Source of the DNA: Parafrankia elaeagni
GTDB lineage: Bacteria > Actinomycetota > Actinomycetes > Frankiales > Frankiaceae
Assembly (NCBI RefSeq): GCF_000374165.1
Contig: NZ_KB893711.1
Coordinates: 1 to 59,336 of the forward strand
Direction of reading: 5' to 3'
DNA: 59,336 nt
The notes under the pieces were generated by a model, which saw nothing but the letters and a program-made list of their open reading frames with translations, had not been told where the DNA came from and made no database searches. Within the stretch, counting starts at the first letter, position 1. Every line of letters begins with the position of its first letter. Below, in pieces: positions 45,027 to 54,256 of this stretch. Both the position numbers and the translations under genes were made by a program.

Positions 45027-46268
45027 TCATGGGGTACCCGGGCCGGCGCCGTCGAAGTCCTCCGCGCCGTCACTGCCCGCGCCGTCTTGGGCCGCTCCGG
45101 TGGGGAGGACGTCCTTGCTGCTGACGCCGGCCTGGTCGAAGGTGGCCATCTCGGCGAGGGTGCGCTGCGCCGCCAGCAGCAGCGGCACGGCGAGCAGCGC
45201 GCCGGTGCCCTCCCCGAGGCGCAGGCCGGCGTCGACGAGCGGCTCCAGCCCGAGGTGGTCGAGCACGAAACGCTGCGACGGCTCCGGTGAGCGGGTGCCC
45301 GCGACCCACCACTCCTTCGCCCCGGGCGCGATCCGTTCGGCGGCGAGTGCCGCCGCGCAGACGATCACGCCGTCCAGGACCACCGGGGTGCGCCGGACGC
45401 TGGCCTGCACGAGCAGCCCGGCGAGCGCGGCGAGATCCGCCCCGCCGGCGACCCGCAGGACGGAGAGCGCGTTGCCGGAGTAGGGCCGGGAGCGGCGCAT
45501 CGCGTCGCGGATGGCCGCCACCTTGACCATCCAGCGCTGGTCGTCGATGCCGGTGCCGCGCCCGACGACGTCCACCGGCTCCCGGTCCAGCAGTGTGCCG
45601 ACGACCGCCGCCGCGGGAGTGGTGTTCCCGATGCCCATCTCGCCGGGGACGAGCAGGTCCGCCCCGGCGTCGATCTCCTCGTCCGCGATCAGGCGGCCGA
45701 CGGCGAACGCCGCGTCGACCTCGGCCGGGGTCAGCGCGTCGACCTGGTCGATCCGGCCGCTCGCGCGCCGGACCCGGTACCGCTCGGGCGGGGCCGTGCC
45801 GTCCACCCCGCCCGGGGAGGTCGGCAGCGGGGTGTCGACGGCGACGTCCACCACCCGCACCGACGCCCCGACCCCGCGGGCGAGGACGTTGACGGCCGCG
45901 CCGCCGGCGGCGAAGTTCGCCACCATCTGCGCGGTGACCTCGGCCGGGAAGGCGGACACGCCGGCGCTGGCGATGCCGTGGTCACCGGCGATGACGACGA
46001 CCCGGATGCGGGCCGGCGGTCGCGGCGGGCACAGGCCCTGGGCGCCGGCGATCCAGACCGACAGCTCCTCCAGCCGGCCGAGGGCACCTGGCGGTTTGGT
46101 GAGGATGCCCTGGCGCCGGCGCGCGGCGTCCATCGCCGCCCGGTCGAGGTCCGGCACGGCGGGAACGGCGTCCGACGCGGGGGCCGGCGCCGGAGCGGGG
46201 GCGGCGGGTGCGAGGGGCGCCGTGGATGCCGCGGGCGGCTCGGGCGGCTCGGGCGAGGTGGTGTCCAC
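45027..46268 (-). CDS. cobT: nicotinate-nucleotide-dimethylbenzimidazole phosphoribosyltransferase
   Basis: Makes alpha-ribazole phosphate from the lower base and nicotinate mononucleotide. Motifs: [66 protein letters not shown], and [16 protein letters not shown] with the family's GIGNTT. The C-terminal active-site Glu is in [16 protein letters not shown]. 413 aa including an Ala/Pro N-terminal extension of about 45 residues and an acidic tail. GTG start with AAGGA upstream. No cobalamin riboswitch is visible ahead of it. Confidence 0.94.
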   Translation of the reverse strand: MDTTSPEPPEPPAASTAPLAPAAPAPAPAPASDAVPAVPDLDRAAMDAARRRQGILTKPPGALGRLEELSVWIAGAQGLCPPRPPARIRVVVIAGDHGIASAGVSAFPAEVTAQMVANFAAGGAAVNVLARGVGASVRVVDVAVDTPLPTSPGGVDGTAPPERYRVRRASGRIDQVDALTPAEVDAAFAVGRLIADEEIDAGADLLVPGEMGIGNTTPAAAVVGTLLDREPVDVVGRGTGIDDQRWMVKVAAIRDAMRRSRPYSGNALSVLRVAGGADLAALAGLLVQASVRRTPVVLDGVIVCAAALAAERIAPGAKEWWVAGTRSPEPSQRFVLDHLGLEPLVDAGLRLGEGTGALLAVPLLLAAQRTLAEMATFDQAGVSSKDVLPTGAAQDGAGSDGAEDFDGAGPGTP

Positions 46269-46439
46269 AGGTCCTTATTACCTGATCGTCACCTGGTGGC
46301 CGATCGCCGGGCGAGCCGGGTGGAGAGTGATCCGGTAATTTGCCGGTGTGTCTGTACCGGAGCGGCCGACATCCTTCAGGTCCGCCGGACGGCGGCGGAC
46401 ACGTGACCGGGCGCTGCGCGCTGGGGGAGGGGGGACCCG

Positions 46440-49400
46440 TTGGACCCTGTTCGTGGCCGATCCGTCTTCCTGAGCCACACCACCGAGCTGCGGCGTTTCC
46501 CCCGGGACCGCTCGTTCGTCGCGGCCGCCGAGCGCGCGATCGCGCTTGCCGGCGACCGGGCCGTCGACATGGAGTACTTCGGTGCCCGGGCGCAGAGCCC
46601 CGCCGACTTCTGCGTGCGCCAGGTCAAGGAATGCGACGTCTACATCGGCCTCATCGGGTTCCGCTACGGATCACCCGTCCGGGAGATGCCGCACCTTTCC
46701 TACACCGAGCTGGAGTTTCAGGCGGCGACCGAGGCGGGCCTGCCGCGGCTGGTGTTTCTGCTGGACGACGACGCCGAGGTGCCGTTCCGCGAGTTCCTCG
46801 ACCGTGAGTACGGCGACCGTCAGGAGGCGTTCCGCCGGCGGCTGCGCGACGCCGGGGTGATCGTCGCCGACTTCCGTGACGGGCTGCTGGAGACGGCTGT
46901 GCTCGGTGCCCTGGTCAATCTGCGCGAACGCGGCGACCGGCCGGTGCGCCCGGAGCTGCCGGAGGCATCACCTGCGCCGGTGCGGCCGCCGTCCATGGTG
47001 CCCCCCGTCCGGGGGCTGATCGAGCGGCCCGCGCTCGCCGAGGAGGTCCTGGGCAGGCTGCTGGCCGCGGGCAGCCCGGCCGAAGCCCCGGCCGGCGGCG
47101 GGCCGGCACCGGGCGGGCCGGCACCAGGCGGGCCGGGCGACGGCGAGATCCCCCGCCCGGTGGTGCTCGCCGGAGCCGGCGGGTTCGGGAAGACGACGCT
47201 GGCGGCCGCGGTGTGCGCGAGCCCGCGCGTGGCGTCCCGGTTCGACGGCGGCGTGCTGTGGGTGACGCTCGGCGAGTCGCTCGGCGGCGCGCACCTGGCA
47301 GACCGGATCAACGACCTGAGCGAGGCGCTGTCCGGGGTCAGACCGACCCTGTCCGACCCCGAGCAGGCCGGCTTCCGGCTCGGCGAGCTGCTCGGCCGGG
47401 AGCGCCGCCTGCTGGTCCTCGACGACGTGTGGCGGCGGGCCCAGCTCCGCCCGTTCCTCGCCGGCGGCCCCGGGTGCGTCCGGCTGATCACCACCCGGAT
47501 GCGTGGGCTGGTCCCCGACGGCGACATCCTCCAGGTGCCGGCGATGGCCGACAGCGAAGCCGCCAGCCTGCTCTCCCGCGACCTGCCAGCCCGGCTGCCC
47601 GAGCCGCTGCTGCGCCGGCTGCTGGTGGTCACCGGCCGCTGGCCGGTGCTGCTCTCCCTGGTCAACCGGGCGGTGGCACGGCAGGCCCGGGACGGCATGC
47701 CGGTGCGGCGGGCGGCCGAGCGGGTGCTGCGTCGCCTCGAACGGCGCGGCCCCACGGCGCTGGACGTCAGCCGGGTCGAGGAACGCGCGCTCGCTGTCGA
47801 GGCCACGCTGTCCGCGAGCCTGGGTCTGCTCACCGGCGACGACCTGGAGCGCTACCTGGAGCTCGCGGTGTTCGGCGAGGACGTGGAGATCCCACGGGAC
47901 GTTCTGGAGACCTACTGGGCGGCCACCGGCGATCTCGACCGCGACGAGGTCGACGACCTGTGTCAGGAGCTCTCCGACCTGTCTCTCGTGGTTGCCTACC
48001 GCCGCGACCCGCCGTCCCTGGTGCTGCAGGACGTGCTGCGGACCTACCTGCGCTCCCGGGTCGGCCCGGCGCGGCTGCGCGACCTCGACGGCGTCCTGTG
48101 TGACGCGCTCGCTCGCATGATCGACCGTGCGACCGGAGGTGTGGGCGCCGCCGGGCGGCGTCCCGTGCGGTGGTGGACGGCGCCGGAGCAGTCCGGCTAC
48201 CTGTGGGGGCACCTCGCGGGCCACCTGGCCGGAGCCGGCCGTGTCGACGAGCTGGTCGCACTGCTCGGGGACCTGCGCTGGACGGTCGGCAAGCTCGCCG
48301 TGGGCCGGCTCGGCCCGGTCGCCGTCGAGGCGGACCTCGACGTGGCCGCCGCGCTGCGGCCGGACGACCCGGTGCTGGCCGCGCTGAGCCGCGCGCTCGG
48401 CCAGAACGCGCACCTGCTCGGGCCCACCGAGCCGCCGGAGGCCCTCGGCGCGGTCCTGCTCAGCAGGCTGGACGGCATTCGCACCCTCGAACCGGCCCGG
48501 GCCGCGCTCGCCGCCCGGCTCCAGGGCCCGCGCCTGGTCAACCGGTGGGCACTGCCCGACCAGCCGCACCCCGCGCTGCGGCGAGTCCTGGCCGGGCACA
48601 GCCAGCAGGTGCACGCGCTGGCGGTGGCACCCGACGGGAGGTGGCTCGCCTCCGCCGGGATGGACGGGACGGTCCGCACCTGGACGGCGGGCGCGGGGGC
48701 GGCGCGGTCGGTGTTCACCGGGCACGTCGGCAGTGTGCTGGGCACTGCCGTGGCGCCGGACAGCAGCTGGCTCGTCTCGGCGGGTGCGGACGGCACCCTG
48801 CGGGTCTGGGATGTGCCAGACGAGAAGGATGCCGGAGAGTTCCTCGGTGGCGGTGGCGGTGGCGGTGGCGGTGCCGGCGCAGGTGCGGGCGGCCCTGGCG
48901 CGGCCGGGGGGATCGGTGGTGCCGAGCCGGCGGCGCGTCTCGTGCTGCGCGGGCACCGCGGCCCGGTGAACGGGTGTGCGGTGAGCGCCGACGGCGCGTC
49001 GGTGTACTCGGTCGGTGCCGACGGCACCCTGCGGGTCTGGGACGCCGTCACCGGCCGGGTCCGCCTGGTCATGCCGGTGGCGGGCGGCGCCCTGCGCTGC
49101 TGCGTGGCCGGCCCCGACGGTCCTGACGGCCCGACCCTGGCCGTGGCCGGGGACGACGGGTTCATCTGGTTGCTCGACCCGCGTACCGACGGTCCGTCGA
49201 CCGGTGAGCGGCGCATGCTCGAGCGGAGCCCGGACAGGCCGGCCACCGACGAGCGGCGGACGGTGGTGCGGGGTGGCGTGGCCGGAGCCGCGGCGGGACG
49301 CCCCGGTGGGCGGGACGGCCCGGCGGGCGGCGGCGCGCGGCGTGGCCCGCTCGCCGGCCACGCCGGCCCGGTGCTCGCGCTTGCCCTCGGCCCGGGTGGC

Positions 49401-50603
49401 AGCTGGCTGGTCTCGGCCGGCGAGGACGGCACGGTGCGGCGCTGGGACGCCCGCACCGGCCGGCAGATCGGGGTGATCGGCGACGGCGGCCGCCCGGTCC
49501 GCTCCTGCGCGCTGGCTCCGGACGGTGCGTTCCTCGTCGCGCCGGACGGGGGTGTGATCGCCGTGCGGGACCCGCTCAGCGGCGCCCAGCGGGCCGAGCT
49601 GACCGGAGCGATCGGTACCCGGGCCTGTGTGGTCGCTCCCGACGGCTCCTGGATCGCCTCCGGCGGCCGCTACGGCACGATCCGGGTCTGGAGCACCGGC
49701 AGCGACCTGCCCCGCCTGTCGAGCGGGGGGCGCAACGAGGGCTCCCGTGGCTGCGCCGTCGTCGCAGCCACGGCCGGGTCGGCCGGGTCGGCCGGGTACG
49801 TCGTGTCGTCCAGTGACGACGGGACGGTCACCGCGTGGGACCTGGGGACAGGCGAGCCCGGCGCGGCGATGGTGGGACTGCCCGGCCCTGCCCGCGGCTG
49901 TCGGGCCGCCCCCGACGGCAGCTGGGTCGTCGTGCCGGCCCAGCCGGACGCACTGCGGCTGTGGGATCCGGCCACCGGCAACGTGCGGGCGGTGCTCACC
50001 GCGGACGTCGCCGTGCTCGGCTTCACCGTGGCCGCGGACGGCACCTGGGTCGCGGGTGGCTGCGAGGACGGCTCGGTGCGGCTCTGGGACACCGAGTCCG
50101 GCGAGTGGATGGCCACCTTCACCGGCCACACCGCGCGGGTCCTCGCCGCCGTGGCCGGGCCGGACGGCAGCTGGCTCGCCTCCGCCGGAGACGACGCGAC
50201 CGTGCGGATCTGGGATGTCGTGACCCTGGAGCAGCGCAGGCTGCTGGGTGGGCACCGCGGGCCGGTGCTCGGCCTCGCGACCGACCCGGCCGGCCGGGTG
50301 CTGGCCTCGGCCGGGCTGGACCACACCGTGCGGATCTGGGACGTCCCGACCGGCGAGCCGCTGGCCGTCCTGGCGGGGCACGTGCACACGGTGCGGGAGG
50401 TGGCCTTCTCCCCGGACGGCGCCTGGCTCGCCACCGCGGGCGGTGACGGGTCGGTGCGTATCTGGGACCCGCGGACCTGGGCCTGCCGCACCATGATCCG
50501 CTTCGAGGGTGCCGCGCGCGGCTGCGCCTGGTCACCGGACGGGTCCAGTCTCGCGGTCGCAGGCTCGTCCGGGCTGTACCTGTACTCGCTCCTGCCCGGC
50601 TGA
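46440..50603 (+). CDS. DUF4062 / NB-ARC / WD40 STAND protein (NLR-like)
   Basis: A 1387-residue multidomain protein. Residues about 8-110 are a DUF4062 domain ([58 protein letters not shown]). Residues about 190-560 form an NB-ARC NTPase: P-loop GAGGFGKTT near 245, Walker B LLVLDDVW near 327, sensor LITTRMR, and a winged-helix part. A helical linker reaches about 710, then fourteen WD40-like repeats end the protein, probably two seven-bladed propellers, with a poly-Gly spacer in repeat 2-3. The TTG start has GGAGGGG upstream. Such proteins act as oligomerising switches in bacterial signalling or antiphage defence, and DUF4062/WD40 combinations occur in animal NWD1-like proteins (family knowledge). 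No partner effector gene is adjacent. It is flanked on both sides by cob genes on the opposite strand. Confidence 0.9.
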   Translation: MDPVRGRSVFLSHTTELRRFPRDRSFVAAAERAIALAGDRAVDMEYFGARAQSPADFCVRQVKECDVYIGLIGFRYGSPVREMPHLSYTELEFQAATEAGLPRLVFLLDDDAEVPFREFLDREYGDRQEAFRRRLRDAGVIVADFRDGLLETAVLGALVNLRERGDRPVRPELPEASPAPVRPPSMVPPVRGLIERPALAEEVLGRLLAAGSPAEAPAGGGPAPGGPAPGGPGDGEIPRPVVLAGAGGFGKTTLAAAVCASPRVASRFDGGVLWVTLGESLGGAHLADRINDLSEALSGVRPTLSDPEQAGFRLGELLGRERRLLVLDDVWRRAQLRPFLAGGPGCVRLITTRMRGLVPDGDILQVPAMADSEAASLLSRDLPARLPEPLLRRLLVVTGRWPVLLSLVNRAVARQARDGMPVRRAAERVLRRLERRGPTALDVSRVEERALAVEATLSASLGLLTGDDLERYLELAVFGEDVEIPRDVLETYWAATGDLDRDEVDDLCQELSDLSLVVAYRRDPPSLVLQDVLRTYLRSRVGPARLRDLDGVLCDALARMIDRATGGVGAAGRRPVRWWTAPEQSGYLWGHLAGHLAGAGRVDELVALLGDLRWTVGKLAVGRLGPVAVEADLDVAAALRPDDPVLAALSRALGQNAHLLGPTEPPEALGAVLLSRLDGIRTLEPARAALAARLQGPRLVNRWALPDQPHPALRRVLAGHSQQVHALAVAPDGRWLASAGMDGTVRTWTAGAGAARSVFTGHVGSVLGTAVAPDSSWLVSAGADGTLRVWDVPDEKDAGEFLGGGGGGGGGAGAGAGGPGAAGGIGGAEPAARLVLRGHRGPVNGCAVSADGASVYSVGADGTLRVWDAVTGRVRLVMPVAGGALRCCVAGPDGPDGPTLAVAGDDGFIWLLDPRTDGPSTGERRMLERSPDRPATDERRTVVRGGVAGAAAGRPGGRDGPAGGGARRGPLAGHAGPVLALALGPGGSWLVSAGEDGTVRRWDARTGRQIGVIGDGGRPVRSCALAPDGAFLVAPDGGVIAVRDPLSGAQRAELTGAIGTRACVVAPDGSWIASGGRYGTIRVWSTGSDLPRLSSGGRNEGSRGCAVVAATAGSAGSAGYVVSSSDDGTVTAWDLGTGEPGAAMVGLPGPARGCRAAPDGSWVVVPAQPDALRLWDPATGNVRAVLTADVAVLGFTVAADGTWVAGGCEDGSVRLWDTESGEWMATFTGHTARVLAAVAGPDGSWLASAGDDATVRIWDVVTLEQRRLLGGHRGPVLGLATDPAGRVLASAGLDHTVRIWDVPTGEPLAVLAGHVHTVREVAFSPDGAWLATAGGDGSVRIWDPRTWACRTMIRFEGAARGCAWSPDGSSLAVAGSSGLYLYSLLPG

Positions 50604-50670
50604 GAGCCGGTCGGCGGCGCCGGGTCGGCCCAGCGGCCGCCGGCCGAGCGGCCGCCGGCCGAGCCGCGGG

Positions 50671-52146
50671 TCAGCGCGGGCGCAGCCGGACGGGGACGCC
50701 CGCCACGGCCAGCCACACCTCGTCGGACTCGGCCGCGAGCCGCGCGTTGACCTCGCCGAGGCGGTCGACGAACCGGCGCCCCAGCGGGGTCGGCGCGACG
50801 GGACCCGAGCCGGCCTCGTCGGTCACCGCGACCACCCGCCGGCGGGTGGCGCGCCAGGCGTCGACCAGGCCGGCCACGGACTGCGCGAAGTCGGGCTCCT
50901 CCAGACGCGCCGCGACCCACAGCGAGATGCTGTCGATGAGCAGCGGCGGCCCGGGGGAGCGCAGCAGCGGCTCGAGATCGAGGGTCTCGACGGTGGCCCA
51001 CCGCCCGGGGCGGCGGTCCCGGTGCGTCTGGATCCGGGCGGCCCAGTCGGCGTCGGAGCCGTCCGCGGGGCGGCCGGTGGCCACGTAGACGACGTCCGGC
51101 TCGGCGAGCAGCTGGTGCTCGGCATGGGCGGACTTGCCCGACCGGGTGCCACCGGTGATCAGGATGCGGCGCGCCGTCTCCGGGGACGGCGCCGCCGCCG
51201 GCGCCGAAAGCGGAGCCGCGCGCATCGGGGCCGGCATCGGGGCCGAGGCACTGCCGGCCGGGATGTCGAGGACCGTGCCGTCCGGCGGGGCCTGCGCGCC
51301 CAGCTCGGCCAGCCGCCGGGCCAGTTCGTCCCCGGGCGGGTTGCGGTGGCTCAGGTGGACCGCGAGCACCCGGGTGCCGGGCCCGACTGCGCCGAGGCCG
51401 CGCAGCTGGGCGACGAGCCCGGTGAACGACGGCAGGTCCAGGTGCTCGCCGAAGCCGGGGCGGTCGCCGTTGTTCTCCTCGAGCAGCACGACGTCGAACG
51501 CCCGGCCGGTCAGCGCGGCCAGTGTCTCGGGCGGCAGCGGCGCGGCCGTGTCGCAGCCGTACAGCAGGCGTGCCCCGTCGGGCGCCGTCACGTCGTAGAG
51601 CACGGCCGGCCCGATGTCGGCACCGCCGTGCCGGGCCGCGACCGGACGCACCAGGTAGCGCGAACCGCCGTCCGATCCGGCCTCACCGGCCTCACCGGGT
51701 TCGTCGGCCTCACCGGGTTCGCCGAGTTCGAGCGGGCCGCCCGCGACGGCGGGCAGCAGCCGCAGCGGCGAGCCGTCGGTACCGGGCTCGCGGCCCTCCC
51801 AGCGGCGGAGGAAGGTTCGACAGACGTCCAGCGCGGCGGGCGGCGCCACGATGTCCAGCGGCTCCTGCGCGACGCTGGACCACGACCGCCACATCAGGGC
51901 GTCGGGACCGAGATGGTCGGGGTGAGCGTGCCCGATCAGGACGTGGCGCAGCCCGGCCAGGCTCACCCCGAACCGGGCCGCGGCCCGCGGGACGTCCGGA
52001 CCGAAGTCGAGCAGCAGCCGCCCGTCGACGAGGACGGCGGTCTGACCGCGGGGCCCGTGCACGCGGGCCCACCCACAGGACGCGCACTCGCACCACGGGT
52101 TCGGCCATCCGTCGGCCGAACCCGTGCCCAGCAGGGTGAGCCGCAT
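50671..52146 (-). CDS. cobU: fusion of PhnP-like MBL-fold hydrolase and adenosylcobinamide kinase/guanylyltransferase
   Basis: Residues 1-300 form a metallo-beta-lactamase fold: the N-terminal LLGTGSADGWP, a CxCx2C structural zinc site (Cys 19, 21, 24, as in PhnP), and the HxHxDH motif in HVLIGHAHPDHLG. Residues about 325-491 are CobU: P-loop RILITGGTRSGKSAHAE, VYVATGRP, IQTHRDRRPGRWATVE, and LIDSISLWVAARL. CobU phosphorylates and then guanylylates adenosylcobinamide. 491 aa. The region between (about 300-325) is Ala/Pro-rich. It follows a 59-residue membrane protein gene by 19 bp on the same strand. The MBL half is not a standard partner of CobU in E. coli or Salmonella. Confidence 0.88.
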   Translation of the reverse strand: MRLTLLGTGSADGWPNPWCECASCGWARVHGPRGQTAVLVDGRLLLDFGPDVPRAAARFGVSLAGLRHVLIGHAHPDHLGPDALMWRSWSSVAQEPLDIVAPPAALDVCRTFLRRWEGREPGTDGSPLRLLPAVAGGPLELGEPGEADEPGEAGEAGSDGGSRYLVRPVAARHGGADIGPAVLYDVTAPDGARLLYGCDTAAPLPPETLAALTGRAFDVVLLEENNGDRPGFGEHLDLPSFTGLVAQLRGLGAVGPGTRVLAVHLSHRNPPGDELARRLAELGAQAPPDGTVLDIPAGSASAPMPAPMRAAPLSAPAAAPSPETARRILITGGTRSGKSAHAEHQLLAEPDVVYVATGRPADGSDADWAARIQTHRDRRPGRWATVETLDLEPLLRSPGPPLLIDSISLWVAARLEEPDFAQSVAGLVDAWRATRRRVVAVTDEAGSGPVAPTPLGRRFVDRLGEVNARLAAESDEVWLAVAGVPVRLRPR

Positions 52147-52165
52147 GTCTGTCGAGCCCCGGCGG

Positions 52166-52345
52166 TCAGTGGTGGGCGTGCGGGTGGCGCTTGCGCTCCC
52201 AGAGGGTCATCAGCGTGAGGATCACGGCGAGTGCGGCGATCGCGCCGAAGGTGGCCAGGGTGGCGGCCCACCAGACCATGCCGCCCTCCTCGTGGTGCTC
52301 GGCTGTCTCGGCGAGTACCGCCGCGGCGGTGTAGGCGGGAGTCAC
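52166..52345 (-). CDS. small membrane protein with His-rich tail
   Basis: A 59-residue protein. It reads VTPAYTAAAVLAETAEHHEEGG, then one transmembrane helix (VWWAATLATFGAIAALAVILTLMTLW), then a short basic tail ERKRHPHAHH. The GTG has AGGAAGG 6 nt upstream, an excellent site. It begins the operon with the MBL-cobU fusion. I do not recognise it. The histidines at both ends of the helix suggest metal binding, and a link to cobalt is possible but unproven. Confidence 0.75.
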   Translation of the reverse strand: MTPAYTAAAVLAETAEHHEEGGMVWWAATLATFGAIAALAVILTLMTLWERKRHPHAHH

Positions 52346-52675
52346 TGCTGCCTTCCTCTCTGCAGAACTGGCCCGGGCCGGGTCGAGGTGCGTCGGTCGA
52401 GCGTGCCGGGCGGCGCGCGGGCCGCGGCCGGAACCGACGTTACCGACCCACGGGTGGCTGATGCCGTGCCTGCGCCAGGATCTGCGGGGTTGTGCCCGGA
52501 TCTCCGGGCCACCGCGCGCGGGGACGCCGGGCCGAGGGTCCTGGTGGTCTCCGGTCGCGTGTGGCCGTCATCCGCGGGGTGGACACGCTTGGATGGGGGG
52601 ATGGGCATCTCCCGAGGTGGGTGGTGGCCCCGGCCGGGCGGCCCACGCCGCCGGACGTCGGGAAGGACGTGGACC
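52346..52675. other. intergenic region between divergent small genes
   Basis: This 330-bp region holds no gene that I recognise. A TAACGT -10-like element on the minus strand (52437-52442) could drive the small membrane protein and cobU operon. Confidence 0.4.
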
Positions 52676-52888
52676 GTGAGCTGGACCTGGCGTTACGAGG
52701 GAGAGGACGGCTCGGTCGTGGCGGTGGGCGGCGCGAACGGGTCGGAGTCGTTCACCAGTCAGGGCGACGCCGAGACGTGGATCGGCGAGACCTGGCGGGA
52801 GCTGCTGGACCTGGGTGTGACACAGGTGAGCCTGCTCGAGGCAGGCACCCGGGTGTACGGGCCGATGAGCCTGCGTCCGGTGACCTGA
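52676..52888 (+). CDS. small conserved protein (MSWTWRYE family)
   Basis: A 70-residue protein reading SWTWRYEGEDGSVVAVGG...FTSQGDAETWIGETWRELLDLGVTQVSLLEAGTRVYGPMSL. The pattern is a two-strand hairpin, a helix with conserved Trp, and a final strand. Closely similar short proteins occur widely in Streptomyces and relatives (family recall), with no known function. The GTG has GGAAGG about 9 nt upstream. Confidence 0.75.
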   Translation: MSWTWRYEGEDGSVVAVGGANGSESFTSQGDAETWIGETWRELLDLGVTQVSLLEAGTRVYGPMSLRPVT

Positions 52889-52989
52889 GCGGCCGGTACA
52901 CCTGCCGGGCCTGTGGGCCCGGCGCCGGGGGCCGCAGAGCCCGGCGGGCGAAGTCACATCGATCGGGCCCGAAGGGGTTGACGCCCCAG

Positions 52990-53034
52990 CGGCTAACGGT
53001 GTTAGCTATCGATGTCAGCTAACACCGTTAGCCG
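52990..53034. promoter_or_regulatory. double palindromic operator for the adjacent TetR regulator
   Basis: Two perfect 18-bp arms, CGGCTAACGGTGTTAGCT and AGCTAACACCGTTAGCCG, are separated by 9 nt. Each arm is itself a palindrome of the form GCTAAC-n3-GTTAGC, so there are two TetR-size sites and one larger inverted repeat. The element is 39 bp upstream of the nitroreductase-tetR operon and AT-rich against its surroundings. Confidence 0.75.
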
Positions 53035-53073
53035 CCGTGGGGTGGCTTCGACGACCCGAGCGAGGCGAAGATC

Positions 53074-53589
53074 ATGACAGCGCAGGATGTCGACACAGCC
53101 CGCCAGGACACAGCCCGGCAGAGCACGGCCCGCCAGGACACGGCCAGGCACTACCGCAGACCCGGCTGGTTCACCCGGAACCTGTTCAACAGGTCGGTGA
53201 TGCTGTCCACCGGAATCGGGCTGAGCCTGTGGGGGAGCCGGGTGCTGGAGGTGCGCGGCCGGACCTCGGGAGAGATCCGCCGGATCCCGGTCAACCTGCT
53301 CGACCTGGACGGGCAGCAGTACCTCGTCTCGGCCCGCGGGCACGGCCAGTGGGTCCGCAACGTCCGTGCGGCCGGCGGGGAGCTGTCGCTCGTCCTGGGA
53401 CGCCGGCGGACGGGTTACCAGGCGGTCGAGCTGACCGACGCGGCGAAGGTCCCGGTGCTCCGGGCGTACCTGGCGAAGTGGAAAGCGGAGGTGGGCGTGT
53501 TCTTCGACGGGGTGGGCCCGGATTCGACGGACGAGGAACTGGCGCGGATCGCGCCGAGGCACCCGGCCTTCGTCCTCACCCGGCGGTGA
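53074..53589 (+). CDS. deazaflavin (F420)-dependent nitroreductase family protein
   Basis: A 171-residue protein of the Ddn/nitroreductase family that uses F420H2. Visible features: VLEVRGRTSGEIRRIPVNLLDLDGQQYLVSARGHGQWVRNVRAAG, the split-barrel core typical of these enzymes. The first 25 residues are an extension with ARQDTARQSTARQDTARH repeats not found in relatives. The ATG has a weak GAGG site. It overlaps the tetR gene (GTGA), so regulator and enzyme are made together. Substrate unknown; quinones or xenobiotics are usual for the family. Confidence 0.87.
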   Translation: MTAQDVDTARQDTARQSTARQDTARHYRRPGWFTRNLFNRSVMLSTGIGLSLWGSRVLEVRGRTSGEIRRIPVNLLDLDGQQYLVSARGHGQWVRNVRAAGGELSLVLGRRRTGYQAVELTDAAKVPVLRAYLAKWKAEVGVFFDGVGPDSTDEELARIAPRHPAFVLTRR

Positions 53590-54200
53590 GCGTGGCAGGC
53601 GGTGCGCCCACGCCCGTCCCGGCGCCGCCGGCGCTCCCGCTCCCGCGGACCGCGCCGCGCCCGGAGCCGCCGGTCCGCTCCTCGCGGGCGGCCGAGATCG
53701 TCGAGGCGGCGCAGCGGCTGCTGGAGACCGAGGGCGCGGAGTCGCTCACCATGCGCCGGCTCGGTGAGGTGCTCGGCATCCGCGCGCCGTCGCTGTACAA
53801 GCACCTGCCCGGCAAGCCCGCGGTGGAGACGGCACTGATCGAGACCGCGCTCTGGGAGATCGGTGACGCGCTGCACCGGGTGGTGGACGCGGCCGGCCCC
53901 GACGACGTCGTGGGCCGGCTGCTGGCCGAGTACCGGCGGTTCGCCCTGGCACGGCCGAACCTCTACCGGCTGTCCGCTGCCGACCCGATCGGGCGGGCCG
54001 ACCTCACGCCCGGCCTGGAGGGCTGGTCAGGCGAGCCCTTCTACCGCGCCACCGCGGAGCCGTACGTCGCCCAGGCCCTGTGGGCGGCGGCGCACGGCAC
54101 CGTGATGCTGGAGCTGTCCGACCGGTTCCTGCCCGGCTCCGATCTGGACCGGACGTGGGCGGCGCTGGCCAGGGCCTTCACCGCCCACGCGGGCGACTGA
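53586..54200 (+). CDS. TetR family regulator with WHG-type C-terminal domain
   Basis: A 204-residue regulator. After about 30 Pro/Ala residues the HTH domain reads RAAEIVEAAQRLLETEGAESLTMRRLGEVLGIRAPSLYKHLPGKPAVETALIETALWEIGDAL. The C-terminal part (RRFALARPNLYRLSAADPIGRADL...ALWAAAHGTVMLELSDRF) matches the TetR WHG-type domain, which includes HGTVMLEL. The GTG overlaps the nitroreductase stop codon. The palindromic pair upstream of the operon is its likely autoregulatory operator. Confidence 0.88.
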   Translation: MSVAGGAPTPVPAPPALPLPRTAPRPEPPVRSSRAAEIVEAAQRLLETEGAESLTMRRLGEVLGIRAPSLYKHLPGKPAVETALIETALWEIGDALHRVVDAAGPDDVVGRLLAEYRRFALARPNLYRLSAADPIGRADLTPGLEGWSGEPFYRATAEPYVAQALWAAAHGTVMLELSDRFLPGSDLDRTWAALARAFTAHAGD

Positions 54201-54256
54201 CGGGCCGTCGGAGACCGATGGCCGCCGGGCAGGCCAGCGGCGGAGGCCCGTCAGTC
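54195..54256. terminator. bidirectional terminator formed by the two convergent gene ends
   Basis: GACTGACGGGCC (54195-54206) and GGCCCGTCAGTC (54245-54256) are perfect inverted repeats. Each contains the final Asp codon and TGA stop of one of the convergent genes. The loop contains a second hairpin (GGCC-g-TCGG-aga-CCGA-t-GGCC). Probable shared terminator. Confidence 0.6.

Noticed and set aside
45019-46439. Cobalamin riboswitch upstream of cobT or cobS
   Set aside because: No B12-box-like sequence or long structured leader is seen; cobT starts within 171 bp of the divergent gene.
46968-50387. Open frame of about 1140 codons opposite the STAND gene
   Set aside because: It is antisense to the NB-ARC/WD40 coding sequence, and its translation has no recognisable domain and biased composition.
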